This document shows, in pieces, positions 7,935 to 16,650 of a stretch of 64,000 nt of DNA. Positions within the stretch are counted from its first letter, which is position 1. Every line of letters starts with the position of its first letter. The position numbers and the translations under genes are program-made. The notes under the pieces were generated by a model that was given only the letters and a program-made list of their open reading frames with translations, did not search any database and was not told where the DNA came from. Source of the stretch: Brevibacterium sp. RIT 803 (GTDB taxonomy: Bacteria; Actinomycetota; Actinomycetes; Actinomycetales; Brevibacteriaceae); assembly GCF_016892625.1 (NCBI RefSeq), contig NZ_JAFEMW010000003.1, positions 248,001 through 312,000 of the forward strand, given 5' to 3'.

Positions 7935-10901
7935 ATGACCACATTGGCTCACAGCTCCAGTGCACCTCGGAAGTCTGCGGAGACAGAGATGTCTCTCGCC
8001 GATGTCCTCTCGACCGAGCTCCGGGCCGCGGGGGTCCGGGACTTCAGCGTCGACGACACCGATCGTGCCGCCTACACCACTGACGCCTCCCTCTTCCGCC
8101 TGGTTCCACAGGCGATCGTCTTCCCTCATGACGAGGCCGATGTCTCGCACACACTCGCGATCGCGCGCCGGCTGGGAGTACCCATCACCAGCCGCGGCGC
8201 AGGAACCTCGATCGCAGGCAATGCGATCGGCACGGGCATCATCCTCGACTTCTCTCGCCATATGAACGAGGTCCTGGCCCTCGACCCCGAGGCGCAGTCC
8301 GCCTGGGTTCAGGCCGGATGCATCCACGCTCACCTGCAGGCACAGGCGCGGCCCCACGGCCTGCGCTTCGGCCCTGATCCCTCTACTCATACTCGCTGCA
8401 CGATCGGCGGGATGATCGGCAACAACGCCTGCGGGCCACGCGCTCTGGGCTACGGACGCACCGGCGACAACATCCTCGCGCTGATCGTCATGCTCGTCGA
8501 CGGTACAGTCGTCACCCTCGACGACACCGACTCCTCAGAGACGTTCCCGCGTCTGTATGAACTCGTCGGCAGGTCGCTGGGCACCATCCGGACTAATCTG
8601 GGCACCTTCTCTCGACAGGTCTCCGGGTATGGGCTGGAATCCCTGCTGCCGGAGAACGACTTCGACCTGCGCCGGGCCTTCGCCGGGACCGAGGGCACAT
8701 GGGGCATCGTCCTCGCCGCGAAGATGCGCCTGGTCAAAGACCCCACCCACACCTCGGCGGTGGTGCTCGGGTACGAGGACATGGTCGCGGCCGCACATGA
8801 TGCTCCCCTGCTCAAGGGGTTCCCGGTGGCGGCCTGCGAGGGCCTCGACTCGCGCATGCTCGATCGGGTCATCGAGACCAAGGGAGCCGAAGCTGTCCCC
8901 CGCCTGCCCGAGGGCGGCGGCTGGCTCGTCGTCGAACTCACCGGCGAGGACGAAGCCGAACTGGTCGATGAGACGAAGCGCCTCATCAGAGAGTCGGATG
9001 CTCTGGATTCGGCGGTGCTCGGCCCCCAGGCGGCAGCCGAGGTGTGGGGCATTCGCGCCGATGGAGCCGGTCTGGTCTCCCGCACACCCGATGGACGTGA
9101 CGCCCACGCCGGGTGGGAAGATTCTGCGGTTCCGGTCGAGCACCTCGGCGACTATCTGCGTGAACTCATGGATCTGCTCACCGAGCATGGGCTGTGGGGA
9201 ATTCCCTACGGGCACTTCGGCGATGGCTGTCTGCACATGCGCGTCGACTTCCCGCTCGAGGATCCCGACGGACCCGAGGTGATGCGGACGTTCATGGTCG
9301 CGGCGACGAAGCTCGTGGCGCGTTACGGCGGGTCTGTCTCCGGTGAGCATGGCGACGGCCGTGCCAGATCCGAGCTGCTGCGTCTCATCTATCCCCCAGC
9401 CGTATTGGAGCTGTTCACAGAGGTCAAGGAGCTCTTCGACCCGCAGTACCTGCTCAACCCGGGTGTCATCGTCGACCCGGATGCCCTCAGCGAGTCCCTG
9501 CGGCTGACCCAGCTGCCGCTGCGGGAGGAGCTGCCCGGAACCTTGGCCATGGCCTACGAGGGAGAGTCGGCGGGCTTCGCCTCCGCCGTCCATCGCTGCA
9601 CCGGCGTCGGCAAATGCCGTGCCGACTCTGCCGACAGCGGTGGCGTCATGTGCCCGTCCTATCAGGCCACCCGCGATGAGCGGCATTCCACGCGCGGTCG
9701 TGCCCGGGTCCTGCAGGAGATGGTGTCCGGGGATCTCCTCAACTCATCGTGGCAGTCCCCCGAGGTCGCCGATGCACTCGACCTCTGCCTCTCCTGCAAG
9801 GCCTGCGGCACCGAATGCCCGACCGGCACTGACATGGCCACCTACAAGGCCGAGGTCCTCCACCAGTCCTACAAGGGCAGGCTGCGCCCGATGAAGCACT
9901 ATTCGCTCGGTTTCCTGCCGCAGCTGGCACGCGTCGTCACACCCCTGGCCCCCGTGGTCAACCGCGTCTCGGGCCTGCCGGGGCTCACGACAGTGGCCAA
10001 GAAGCTGGCCGGGATCGACATCCGCAGATCCATCCCGCAGTTCGCCTCGACGACGTTTCGGAAATGGTGGGCGAAGACAGACAGCACCGCCGAGGTCGGG
10101 CCCAGCACGAAGACCCGTGAGGTGATTCTGTTCGCCGATTCGTGGTCGAATCATTTCGCGCCGCGTATCCTCGCCGCCGCCGTTGCCGTGCTCGAACGCG
10201 CTGGCGTCACGGTGCGCGTCATCGACCAGACAGTGTGCTGCGGTCTGCCCCTGATCTCGACCGGTCAGCTCGACGCGGCGAAGGCGAATCTGGGAGCAAC
10301 GATCGGTGCCCTCGACGCAACCGGGGAAGTGCCCATCGTCGGGGTCGAACCCTCATGTCTGGCGACTCTCAAGGACGATTCGCAGAAGCTCTTGGCCGAT
10401 GAGGCCTCGGCACGAGTCGCCTCACGGGTGCAGACCTTCGCGCAGTACCTGCTCAGCGTGGGTGCCGAGCTGCCTCCGTTGGACGGAGTCGAAGCGCTCG
10501 TGCAGCCGCACTGCCATCAGTCGGCGATCTTCGGCACTGCCGCGGACAAGGAGCTGCTGGCCAGAACCGGTGCTGCAAGCCGATTCCTGGGCGGCTGCTG
10601 CGGTCTGGCCGGAAACTTCGGCGTTGAGGAAGGACATTACGAGACCTCGGTCGCTGTGGCCGAAGTGGCTCTGCTGCCGGCCCTGCGGGAGCAGGAAGCA
10701 CTGCGCAATCGGGCGCCGAACGCGCTCGGAGCCGGAGGAGCGGCCGGGACACAAGGACATGCCGGCGACGGTGAGCGAACACGGGTCGTCTTAGCCGATG
10801 GCTATTCCTGCCGCACACAGATCGCCGACCTCAGCGATGCACAGGGTGTGTCGCTGCCGGAGCTTCTCGCTTGGGGCTGGGGACTCGAACCCGCCCGCTG
10901 A
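7935..10901 (+). CDS. FAD-binding and Fe-S-binding 2-hydroxyacid dehydrogenase (YdiJ/D-lactate dehydrogenase-like)
   Basis: 988 residues. An N-terminal PCMH-type FAD domain (SRGAGTSIAGNAIG near 93-106, GNNACGPRALGYG near 163) is followed by the FAD-oxidase C domain (HFGDGCLHMRVDFP, GEHGDGRARS). Then come two ferredoxin-type clusters, CTGVGKC...MCPSY near 555 and CLSCKACGTECPTGTD near 617, and a C-terminal domain with two CCG motifs (CCGLPLISTG near 768, CCGLAGNFG near 887). This is the architecture of E. coli YdiJ and of fused GlcD/GlcF-type enzymes. It should oxidise a D-2-hydroxyacid such as D-2-hydroxyglutarate or D-lactate and pass electrons through the clusters to the respiratory chain. 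Monocistronic; the LhgO-like gene at 18 kb would act on the opposite enantiomer. Confidence 0.88.
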   Translation: MTTLAHSSSAPRKSAETEMSLADVLSTELRAAGVRDFSVDDTDRAAYTTDASLFRLVPQAIVFPHDEADVSHTLAIARRLGVPITSRGAGTSIAGNAIGTGIILDFSRHMNEVLALDPEAQSAWVQAGCIHAHLQAQARPHGLRFGPDPSTHTRCTIGGMIGNNACGPRALGYGRTGDNILALIVMLVDGTVVTLDDTDSSETFPRLYELVGRSLGTIRTNLGTFSRQVSGYGLESLLPENDFDLRRAFAGTEGTWGIVLAAKMRLVKDPTHTSAVVLGYEDMVAAAHDAPLLKGFPVAACEGLDSRMLDRVIETKGAEAVPRLPEGGGWLVVELTGEDEAELVDETKRLIRESDALDSAVLGPQAAAEVWGIRADGAGLVSRTPDGRDAHAGWEDSAVPVEHLGDYLRELMDLLTEHGLWGIPYGHFGDGCLHMRVDFPLEDPDGPEVMRTFMVAATKLVARYGGSVSGEHGDGRARSELLRLIYPPAVLELFTEVKELFDPQYLLNPGVIVDPDALSESLRLTQLPLREELPGTLAMAYEGESAGFASAVHRCTGVGKCRADSADSGGVMCPSYQATRDERHSTRGRARVLQEMVSGDLLNSSWQSPEVADALDLCLSCKACGTECPTGTDMATYKAEVLHQSYKGRLRPMKHYSLGFLPQLARVVTPLAPVVNRVSGLPGLTTVAKKLAGIDIRRSIPQFASTTFRKWWAKTDSTAEVGPSTKTREVILFADSWSNHFAPRILAAAVAVLERAGVTVRVIDQTVCCGLPLISTGQLDAAKANLGATIGALDATGEVPIVGVEPSCLATLKDDSQKLLADEASARVASRVQTFAQYLLSVGAELPPLDGVEALVQPHCHQSAIFGTAADKELLARTGAASRFLGGCCGLAGNFGVEEGHYETSVAVAEVALLPALREQEALRNRAPNALGAGGAAGTQGHAGDGERTRVVLADGYSCRTQIADLSDAQGVSLPELLAWGWGLEPAR

Positions 10902-10977
10902 TACTGCTGGGCGACGGGCTCAGACACGCGGAGACTGAAGTCAGGCCGCCAACTACCAGGCTCAGGCCTTGACCGGC

Positions 10978-11367
10978 TCAGGCCTTGGCGGTGAGGACCG
11001 GGACCTCTGCTTCGAGCAGGATCCGCTGAGCCTGCGAGCCGAGGATGAACTTACCGATCGCCGAGCGTTTGCGCAGGCCGATGACGATGAGCTGGGCGTC
11101 GTGTTCTTCCACGAGGTCGTTCAGCGTTCCCGGCAGATCATCTTCGTGATCGGGCTGGAGAACCTCGACCGCGACGTCTGAGTCCTTGCCCAGTGCGACG
11201 ATGCGGTCGATGACGTCTTGGTCGATCTCGGTCGGGGTGCCACTGGCTCCGCGTCGTTGGGAGTTGATCACGACAGCATTGCTCGACCGAAGTTTGGCTT
11301 CTGCGAAACCCGCACGCAGAGCCGCCTCACCCTCAGGAGCAGGAAGGTAGCCAATGAGAATCGTCAT
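10978..11367 (-). CDS. Universal stress protein, UspA family
   Basis: 129 residues, a single Usp domain. The C-terminal nucleotide-binding signature G-x2-G-x9-G-S/T appears as GLRKRSAIGKFILGS at about 96-110, so it is likely of the ATP-binding class. VEEHDAQLIVIGLR is the usual strand before the motif. Cytosolic. It is alone, between the large dehydrogenase (convergent) and the WYL regulator (same strand, about 110 bp apart). The stop codon lies in a 13-base duplication (10959-10987). Confidence 0.88.
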   Translation of the reverse strand: MTILIGYLPAPEGEAALRAGFAEAKLRSSNAVVINSQRRGASGTPTEIDQDVIDRIVALGKDSDVAVEVLQPDHEDDLPGTLNDLVEEHDAQLIVIGLRKRSAIGKFILGSQAQRILLEAEVPVLTAKA

Positions 11368-11476
11368 ATCGAGAAGTATATTAGCTCTGCCCTGATTCGT
11401 TCATTCCCGTATCACCGCGAGGACACCTCACGGTCATCGCAATCGGACCTCCGACACCCGGCGTGCGCATCGCAGC

Positions 11477-12451
11477 TCAGCCGATGCCGCTTGCACCGGT
11501 CCTGCTCACCTGGGCCGCCCGCTCACCGAGATCGCGCAGCGCACCCAAGAGCTCCGGTGGCTCGACGACTCGGAAGTCCACGGGAGTCGCTGCGGTGATC
11601 ACTGCCGCCCAGGCAAGGTCCTCGACACCGAATTCGATGCGGGTGCCGTCGGCGGTCTTCGTGATCGTCGCTGTCCTCGTCGGGAACCACGATTTGGCCT
11701 CAGCCACGGTTGCGTCGACATCGAGGATCACGGTGTGGCGGTACGCGTCGGTGGTGACGGCGGAACTCACGGCCGCCTCTGCATCGGGATGGTCCCTGGG
11801 CGCGAAGGCGAAGGTCGTTTCGTGAACCTGACTCATCCGATCGAGGCGGAAGACCCGCCAATCACTGCGAGCGAGATCCCAGGCGTAGAGATACCAATGC
11901 GCGCCGAGGACGACCATCCGCACCGGCTCCACCCGGCGCTCCATCGACTTCGTCCCCGAGCTCTCTGCGCTCTTCCGTTTCACGTGGGCGAAGGTCAGGA
12001 CGCTCCGGGACGCAATCGCCGAGGCTGTCGTCATGACCGCTGCCATGTCGACTCCCGGTTCGTGACCAGCGACAACAGAGACTGCTGTGCTGATGTCCCC
12101 GATCGTCTCGCGCATCCCGGCGGGAAGCATCCCGCGCAGCTTCGCGGTGGCCGAATCGGCGTTCGAGGTGCCCAAGCCGGCGCCGTTGAGCAGAGCCAGG
12201 CCGAGTGCTGTGGCCAGAGCCTCACCGGTCTCGAGCTGCAGCGGGGGCAGAACAGTGCGCGAGTGAGCACGGTATCCGCCGGCCGCACCCGAGACAGATT
12301 CGATGACATAGCCGAGCTGGCGCAGATTCGCGATGTCGCGGCGAATGGAGCGAGGCGTGACGCGAAAGTGCGCGGCCAGCTCGGCCGCGGAGTAGGTTCG
12401 TCCCGAGGCGATCATCCCCAGCATGGACAACAGTCGAGAATCAGCGGTCAT
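11477..12451 (-). CDS. WYL-domain transcriptional regulator, YafY type
   Basis: 324 residues from the ATG at 12451. A DeoR-like winged helix (SAAELAAHFRVTPRSIRRDI) at the N-terminus is followed by GAAGGYRAHSRTVLPPLQL, then a WYL domain (VEPVRMVVLGAHWYLYAWDL) and a C-terminal extension with PVDFRVVEPPELLGALRDLG. WYL proteins sense ligands, often nucleic acid or small molecules. A perfect -10 hexamer TATAAT lies seven bases before this ATG, fitting a leaderless message; an ATG three codons further upstream overlaps that hexamer and is less likely. It is divergent from a DinB-like gene with a palindrome between them, so it probably controls itself and that gene. Confidence 0.85.
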   Translation of the reverse strand: MTADSRLLSMLGMIASGRTYSAAELAAHFRVTPRSIRRDIANLRQLGYVIESVSGAAGGYRAHSRTVLPPLQLETGEALATALGLALLNGAGLGTSNADSATAKLRGMLPAGMRETIGDISTAVSVVAGHEPGVDMAAVMTTASAIASRSVLTFAHVKRKSAESSGTKSMERRVEPVRMVVLGAHWYLYAWDLARSDWRVFRLDRMSQVHETTFAFAPRDHPDAEAAVSSAVTTDAYRHTVILDVDATVAEAKSWFPTRTATITKTADGTRIEFGVEDLAWAAVITAATPVDFRVVEPPELLGALRDLGERAAQVSRTGASGIG

Positions 12452-12452
12452 A

Positions 12453-12471
12453 GCGGACATTATATGTCCGC
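12453..12471. promoter_or_regulatory. Palindromic operator overlapping the -10 box of the WYL regulator gene
   Basis: GCGGACAT-TAT-ATGTCCGC, perfect eight-base arms around three bases. On the minus strand the centre contains TATAAT (12459-12464), seven bases before the regulator ATG. A protein bound here would block the regulator promoter and sits 66 bp before the divergent DinB-like gene. Binding by the WYL protein is inferred from position. Confidence 0.6.
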
Positions 12472-12537
12472 AAACGGTTGGACACTGGTGTCACAGATCC
12501 GGACAACCGGTTCTGCACCAGACGATCAGGAGAGATC

Positions 12538-13134
12538 ATGCCGTTCTTCGCCCCATCAGTCACGACCGAGGCCGACGCCCAGTTCTCGTTCCTCGAACAG
12601 CAGTGCTCGCAGCTCAAGATCACCGCTCTCGGCCTCACCGACGAACAGGCTCGCAGTACGCCGACGGTGAGCGCACTGAGCATCTCCGGCCTCTTGACTC
12701 ACGCCGCCCAGGTGCTGTTCTCCTGGATCCAGCAGGTCCGCGATCCTTCGCTTGAGGTCACGGCGGATGATTATGCCGACTACAACCGACGCTTGGGCCT
12801 CGACGGAATGTTCGATGGGTCTGCTCTTCCCGACCTCGCTATTGGCGATGTGGTCACCGCTTTCGAGACAGCCATGGCCGAGATCGACGTGGCACGCAGG
12901 GCGGTCGAGGAGAACGGGACCGATCTGTCCACGGTCGTCCCGATGCCTCACAATCCGTGGATGCCCAAGGACTTCGTCATGAACGTCCGGTGGATCCTGG
13001 GCCATCTCAACACCGAGATCGCCCGCCATGTCGGTCATGCCGACATCATCCGCGAGTCCATCGATGGCGCGATCGCCTATCAGCTCAATGCCCAGGCCGA
13101 AGGTCAGCCCTGGCCACCCGAGGGATGGAGCTGA
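12538..13134 (+). CDS. DinB-like four-helix-bundle protein (DUF664 family)
   Basis: 198 residues. The typical DinB/DUF664 pattern is visible: an N-terminal helix with LEQQCSQLKITALGLTDEQA, a central LTHAAQVLFSWI, and the C-terminal metal motif WILGHLNTEIARHVGHADIIRESIDG. Histidines in LTHAAQ and ARHVGHAD would bind a divalent metal. Members are thiol-transferase-like enzymes, several using mycothiol in actinobacteria. CAGGAGAG precedes the ATG. Divergent from the WYL regulator and likely under its control. Substrate unknown. Confidence 0.85.
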   Translation: MPFFAPSVTTEADAQFSFLEQQCSQLKITALGLTDEQARSTPTVSALSISGLLTHAAQVLFSWIQQVRDPSLEVTADDYADYNRRLGLDGMFDGSALPDLAIGDVVTAFETAMAEIDVARRAVEENGTDLSTVVPMPHNPWMPKDFVMNVRWILGHLNTEIARHVGHADIIRESIDGAIAYQLNAQAEGQPWPPEGWS

Positions 13135-13199
13135 GCTTCAGCGCAGGCGGATCACCCGCAGGAGCAGCTGAATCAGCCTGGCGCCTGCAGCACGCAAAA

Positions 13200-13259
13200 A
13201 ACTACCCGGTTCTGCATCAGCACGGTGAGTGCGACGTGCTGATGCAGAATCGGGTAGTT
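13200..13259 (-). terminator. Rho-independent terminator of aceB
   Basis: 25-base arms (13200-13224 and 13235-13259) pair with one G-U and enclose a ten-base loop. On the minus strand the stem is followed by a run of six T. It lies 40 bp past the aceB stop, the strongest intrinsic terminator in the window. Confidence 0.9.
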
Positions 13260-13298
13260 GGTCTTGCCGGCCATGCCGACAGCGTCGGCGCAAGAGAT

Positions 13299-14903
13299 TC
13301 AGGCCGCGAACACGGCGCCCTTCGACACCCTGTCGACCAGGTGGTCGGTGTAGGCAGGCATCGTGAGGAATTCGGGGAAGTCCTCACCCAGTGCGCTCTT
13401 GCGGAAGATCTCAACGGCCTCGGTGTAGTGGTCTGCGGGGTGGCGCTCGATGACTGCGAGCTCCTCGCCCATGTACCGCTCCACCAGGTCGCGGGTGACC
13501 TGCTTCCCGTTGTCCAGCGTCACCGAGTGGCGGATCCACTGCCAGATCTGGGACCTGGAGATCTCAGCGGTCGACGCGTCTTCGAGCAGGTTCTCGAGTG
13601 CGACGTTGCCGTTGCCGCCCAACCATTCGTTCATGTAGCCGATGGCCACACGGATGTTCAGTCGAACACCTTCCTCGGTGACCGTGGGGTCCAGTCCCGA
13701 CACGTCGAGCATGTGCTCGGCGCAGGCGTGGGCATCGGCCCGGCGGTTGTCGAGCTGATTAGGCTTGTCGCCGAGTGCGGCGTCGAAGACCTCGAGCGCG
13801 TCATCGACCAGTCCCGGCTCGGCCACCCAGGTGCCGTCGAAGCCGCGCGAGGCTTCACGAGCCTTGTCTTCACGCATCTTCACCAGCTCCGAGGCAACGA
13901 ATTCCTTGTCCGGGTGAGTGGTCATGAGGTTGCCCATGGTCCCGATCGCGTGTGCTCCGCGGCGGTGGCAGGTCGAGACGAGGCGGTCCGCGAACGCCTG
14001 CAGCAGCGGCAGTCCCATTGTCAGGTGCTCGCGATCCGGCAGCACCCACTTCGGGGAGTTGCGGAAGTTCTTCACGAGTGAGAACAGGTAGTCCCAGCCT
14101 GCGGCATTGAGGCCGGCGCAGTGATCGCGCAGCTCCCACAGGATCTCTTCCATCTGGAACACAGCGGTGATCGTCTCGATGTGAGCGGTCGCCCGGATGG
14201 TTCCCTGCGGAATGCCCATGTAGTCCTGAGCGAAGACGAAGATCTCGTTCCACAGGCGTGCTTCGCGGAAGGACTCGAGCTTCGGCAGGTAGAAGTATGG
14301 TCCCGAGCCGCTGTCGACGAGTCGGCGGGCATTGTGGAAAAAGTAGAGACCGAAGTCGACCATGGCACCTGAAGTCTCCGACTGGCTGCCCTGGGCATCG
14401 ACGTGGATCAGGTGCTTCTCCGGCAGGTGCCAGCCGCGGGGACGCAGGCCGATGGTGGGCTGCTCACGGTTGTTCACGCCCGGCAGGTTGCCGCGGATGG
14501 CGTTGAACAAGTTGAGTTGTCCGCCGATGATGTTGGACCAGGTCGGGCTGGTGGCGTCTTCGAGGTCGGCGAGCCAGACCTTCGCACGGGAGTTCAGCGC
14601 CGCAACTACTTCAGGTTCGGAGACGGGGCCGGTCAGTTCGACACGACGGTCTTCGAGACCGGGGGCTCCGGCCGCGCCGGCGACCTTCCATGTGGTGTTC
14701 GCCCGGATTCCTGCGGTGTCTGGGGTGAACCTCGGGAACGTGCCGTTCCGGATGCTCTGCGCCTGACGTCCGCGGACTCCCAGCAGCTTGCCCAGACGTT
14801 CGCTGAAGCGATCGTGGAGGGCTGCGATGAAGTTGAGAGCGGACTCCGAGAGGATCGTGTCGAAGCCTGGTTCGATGGGGGCGTTGATTTTGATGTGAGA
14901 CAT
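13299..14903 (-). CDS. aceB: Malate synthase A
   Basis: 534 residues, the usual length for the A isoform. Condenses glyoxylate with acetyl-CoA to give malate and CoA, completing the glyoxylate shunt with AceA. Signatures: GLRPRGWHLPEKH with the catalytic arginine, the family pattern RDHCAGLNAAGWDYLFS, and NIRVAIGYMNEWLGGNG near the C-terminus. GGTGAGGAG precedes the ATG at 14903; the frame is open upstream but that part is a non-coding leader. It lies downstream of aceA on the same strand, 259 bp apart, with RamB encoded beyond aceA. The large gap suggests it has its own promoter. Confidence 0.95.
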   Translation of the reverse strand: MSHIKINAPIEPGFDTILSESALNFIAALHDRFSERLGKLLGVRGRQAQSIRNGTFPRFTPDTAGIRANTTWKVAGAAGAPGLEDRRVELTGPVSEPEVVAALNSRAKVWLADLEDATSPTWSNIIGGQLNLFNAIRGNLPGVNNREQPTIGLRPRGWHLPEKHLIHVDAQGSQSETSGAMVDFGLYFFHNARRLVDSGSGPYFYLPKLESFREARLWNEIFVFAQDYMGIPQGTIRATAHIETITAVFQMEEILWELRDHCAGLNAAGWDYLFSLVKNFRNSPKWVLPDREHLTMGLPLLQAFADRLVSTCHRRGAHAIGTMGNLMTTHPDKEFVASELVKMREDKAREASRGFDGTWVAEPGLVDDALEVFDAALGDKPNQLDNRRADAHACAEHMLDVSGLDPTVTEEGVRLNIRVAIGYMNEWLGGNGNVALENLLEDASTAEISRSQIWQWIRHSVTLDNGKQVTRDLVERYMGEELAVIERHPADHYTEAVEIFRKSALGEDFPEFLTMPAYTDHLVDRVSKGAVFAA

Positions 14904-15105
14904 GGGGCTTCTCCTCACCCGTCGGAATGTGTGCTGCTGATGTGCGTTGCGGTGGCTGTGCTGCGGTGATGCGATGGCTGTGCTGGTTCTGCGGTGGTGC
15001 TGGTGTCGCCGAGGTTGTGGTTGGAGCTGTGATGTCTGGTGTGCCGGCGCGGACCAACAGTGCAAACCCCGTGAAAACACTGTCGATCCGCGCCGAGTAC
15101 TGGGT

Positions 15106-15148
15106 GACCGGTCACGCGAGGCCGGTGTCCGTCGTCGCGTGACCGGTC
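15106..15148 (-). repeat. Inverted repeat in the aceA-aceB intergenic region
   Basis: Perfect 14-base arms GACCGGTCACGCGA (15106-15119) and its complement (15135-15148) with a 15-base loop, 15 bp beyond the aceA stop. No T-run follows. It may protect or attenuate the aceA transcript. Confidence 0.5.
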
Positions 15149-15162
15149 GGGTCACCGAAGGC

Positions 15163-16473
15163 TCAGCTGAACTGAGCGGATTCGGTCGATCCGGCCAGAG
15201 CTGTCGTCGAGGACTCTGGGTTCAGCGCGGTCGAGACCAGGTCGAAGTATCCGGTTCCGACCTCACGCTGGTGCTTGGTTGCGGTGTAGCCGCGGTCCTC
15301 GGCAGCGAACTCGCGTTCCTGCAGCTCGACGTACGAGGTCATCTGGTTGCGGGCGTAGCCGTGAGCCAGATCGAACATCGAGTAGTTGAGCGCGTGGAAG
15401 CCGGCCAGGGTGATGAACTGGAACTTGTAGCCCATGGCTCCCAGCTCACGCTGGAACTTCGCGATGGTGGCATCGTCGAGGTGCTTGCGCCAGTTGAACG
15501 ACGGCGAGCAGTTGTAGGCCAGCATCTGGTCCGGGTACTCCGCATGGATGGCGTCCGCGAACTGCTTGGCAGCGTCGAGGTCCGGTGTGGAGGTCTCCAT
15601 CCACAGCATGTCCGCATAGGGAGCGAAGGACAGTCCGCGGGCGATGCCTGCTTCGATGCCGTTCGTGATCTTGTAGAAGCCTTCAGAGGTGCGCTCACCG
15701 GTGACGAAGCGCTGATCGCGCTCGTCGATGTCCGAGGTCATGAGCGTTGCCGCTTCTGCGTCGGTCCGGGCGATCACGAGGCTGGGCACGTTCTCGACGT
15801 CGGCCGCGAGGCGAGCCGCGTTGAGGGTGCGGATGTGCTGCGAGGTCGGGACGAGAACCTTGCCGCCGAGGTGACCGCACTTCTTCTCAGAACCGAGCTG
15901 ATCCTCGAAGTGCACACCGGCTGCACCGGAGGAGATCATCGAGCGCATGAGCTCGTAGACGTTGATCGAACCGCCGAAGCCTGCTTCTGCGTCGGCCACG
16001 ATCGGTGCGAACCAATCGTCGACGTTCTTCTTGCCTTCCGAGGTCTCGATTTGGTCGGCGCGCATCAGAGCGTTGTTGATGCGACGCACGACCTGAGGCA
16101 CCGAGTTCGCCGGGTAGATCGACTGATCGGGGTAGGTCTGTCCGGCATTGTTCGCATCGGCGGCGACCTGCCAGCCGGAGAGGTAGATGGCGTTGAGGCC
16201 GGCCTTGACCTGCTCCACTGCCTGGTTGCCTGTCAGCGCACCGAGTGCGTTGACGTAGTCGCCGGACTTGATGTCGGTGGAGGCCACCTGGTTCCAGAGA
16301 CGCTCTGCACCGTGGCGAGCCAGTGTGTGCTCTTCGATCAGCGAACCGCGCAGTTTGACGACATCCTCGGGCTCGTAGTCACGAGCAACTCCCGACCAGC
16401 GGGCATTGGTGGCCCAATCGCGGCGGATGGCCTCAGCATCGTGCAAGCTGCTCTGCGTGGTGTTCTCAGTCAT
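15163..16473 (-). CDS. aceA: Isocitrate lyase
   Basis: 436 residues. Cleaves isocitrate to succinate and glyoxylate, allowing growth on acetate, fatty acids and other two-carbon sources. The active-site signature KKCGHLGGK is present with its catalytic cysteine, as are [24 protein letters not shown] (metal binding) and [20 protein letters not shown] lies nine bases before the ATG at 16473 but only three bases before an alternative ATG at 16479, so the later start is preferred. Divergent from ramB with 177 bp between the starts, the expected site of RamB control. Confidence 0.95.
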   Translation of the reverse strand: MTENTTQSSLHDAEAIRRDWATNARWSGVARDYEPEDVVKLRGSLIEEHTLARHGAERLWNQVASTDIKSGDYVNALGALTGNQAVEQVKAGLNAIYLSGWQVAADANNAGQTYPDQSIYPANSVPQVVRRINNALMRADQIETSEGKKNVDDWFAPIVADAEAGFGGSINVYELMRSMISSGAAGVHFEDQLGSEKKCGHLGGKVLVPTSQHIRTLNAARLAADVENVPSLVIARTDAEAATLMTSDIDERDQRFVTGERTSEGFYKITNGIEAGIARGLSFAPYADMLWMETSTPDLDAAKQFADAIHAEYPDQMLAYNCSPSFNWRKHLDDATIAKFQRELGAMGYKFQFITLAGFHALNYSMFDLAHGYARNQMTSYVELQEREFAAEDRGYTATKHQREVGTGYFDLVSTALNPESSTTALAGSTESAQFS

Positions 16474-16650
16474 TCTCATTCACTCCTCGTCGTTCGGGGT
16501 TGGTGAGATCAGTCTGCCGTGACTGCAAGGGGGCCGATAGAGATTTCTCCGATGAATAATCGACTGTTTTCCGGTTTTGGAAATTATCGCGTTCTGTCAT
16601 ACTGATTCTCAGCGCATGTGAACCACGCCACGATGTCGAATGGAGCCGCA

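Noticed and set aside
14947..16506. Long open frame (519 codons) on the plus strand across aceA
   Set aside because: It is antisense to isocitrate lyase, whose signature and start site are clear; such frames are common opposite GC-rich genes.
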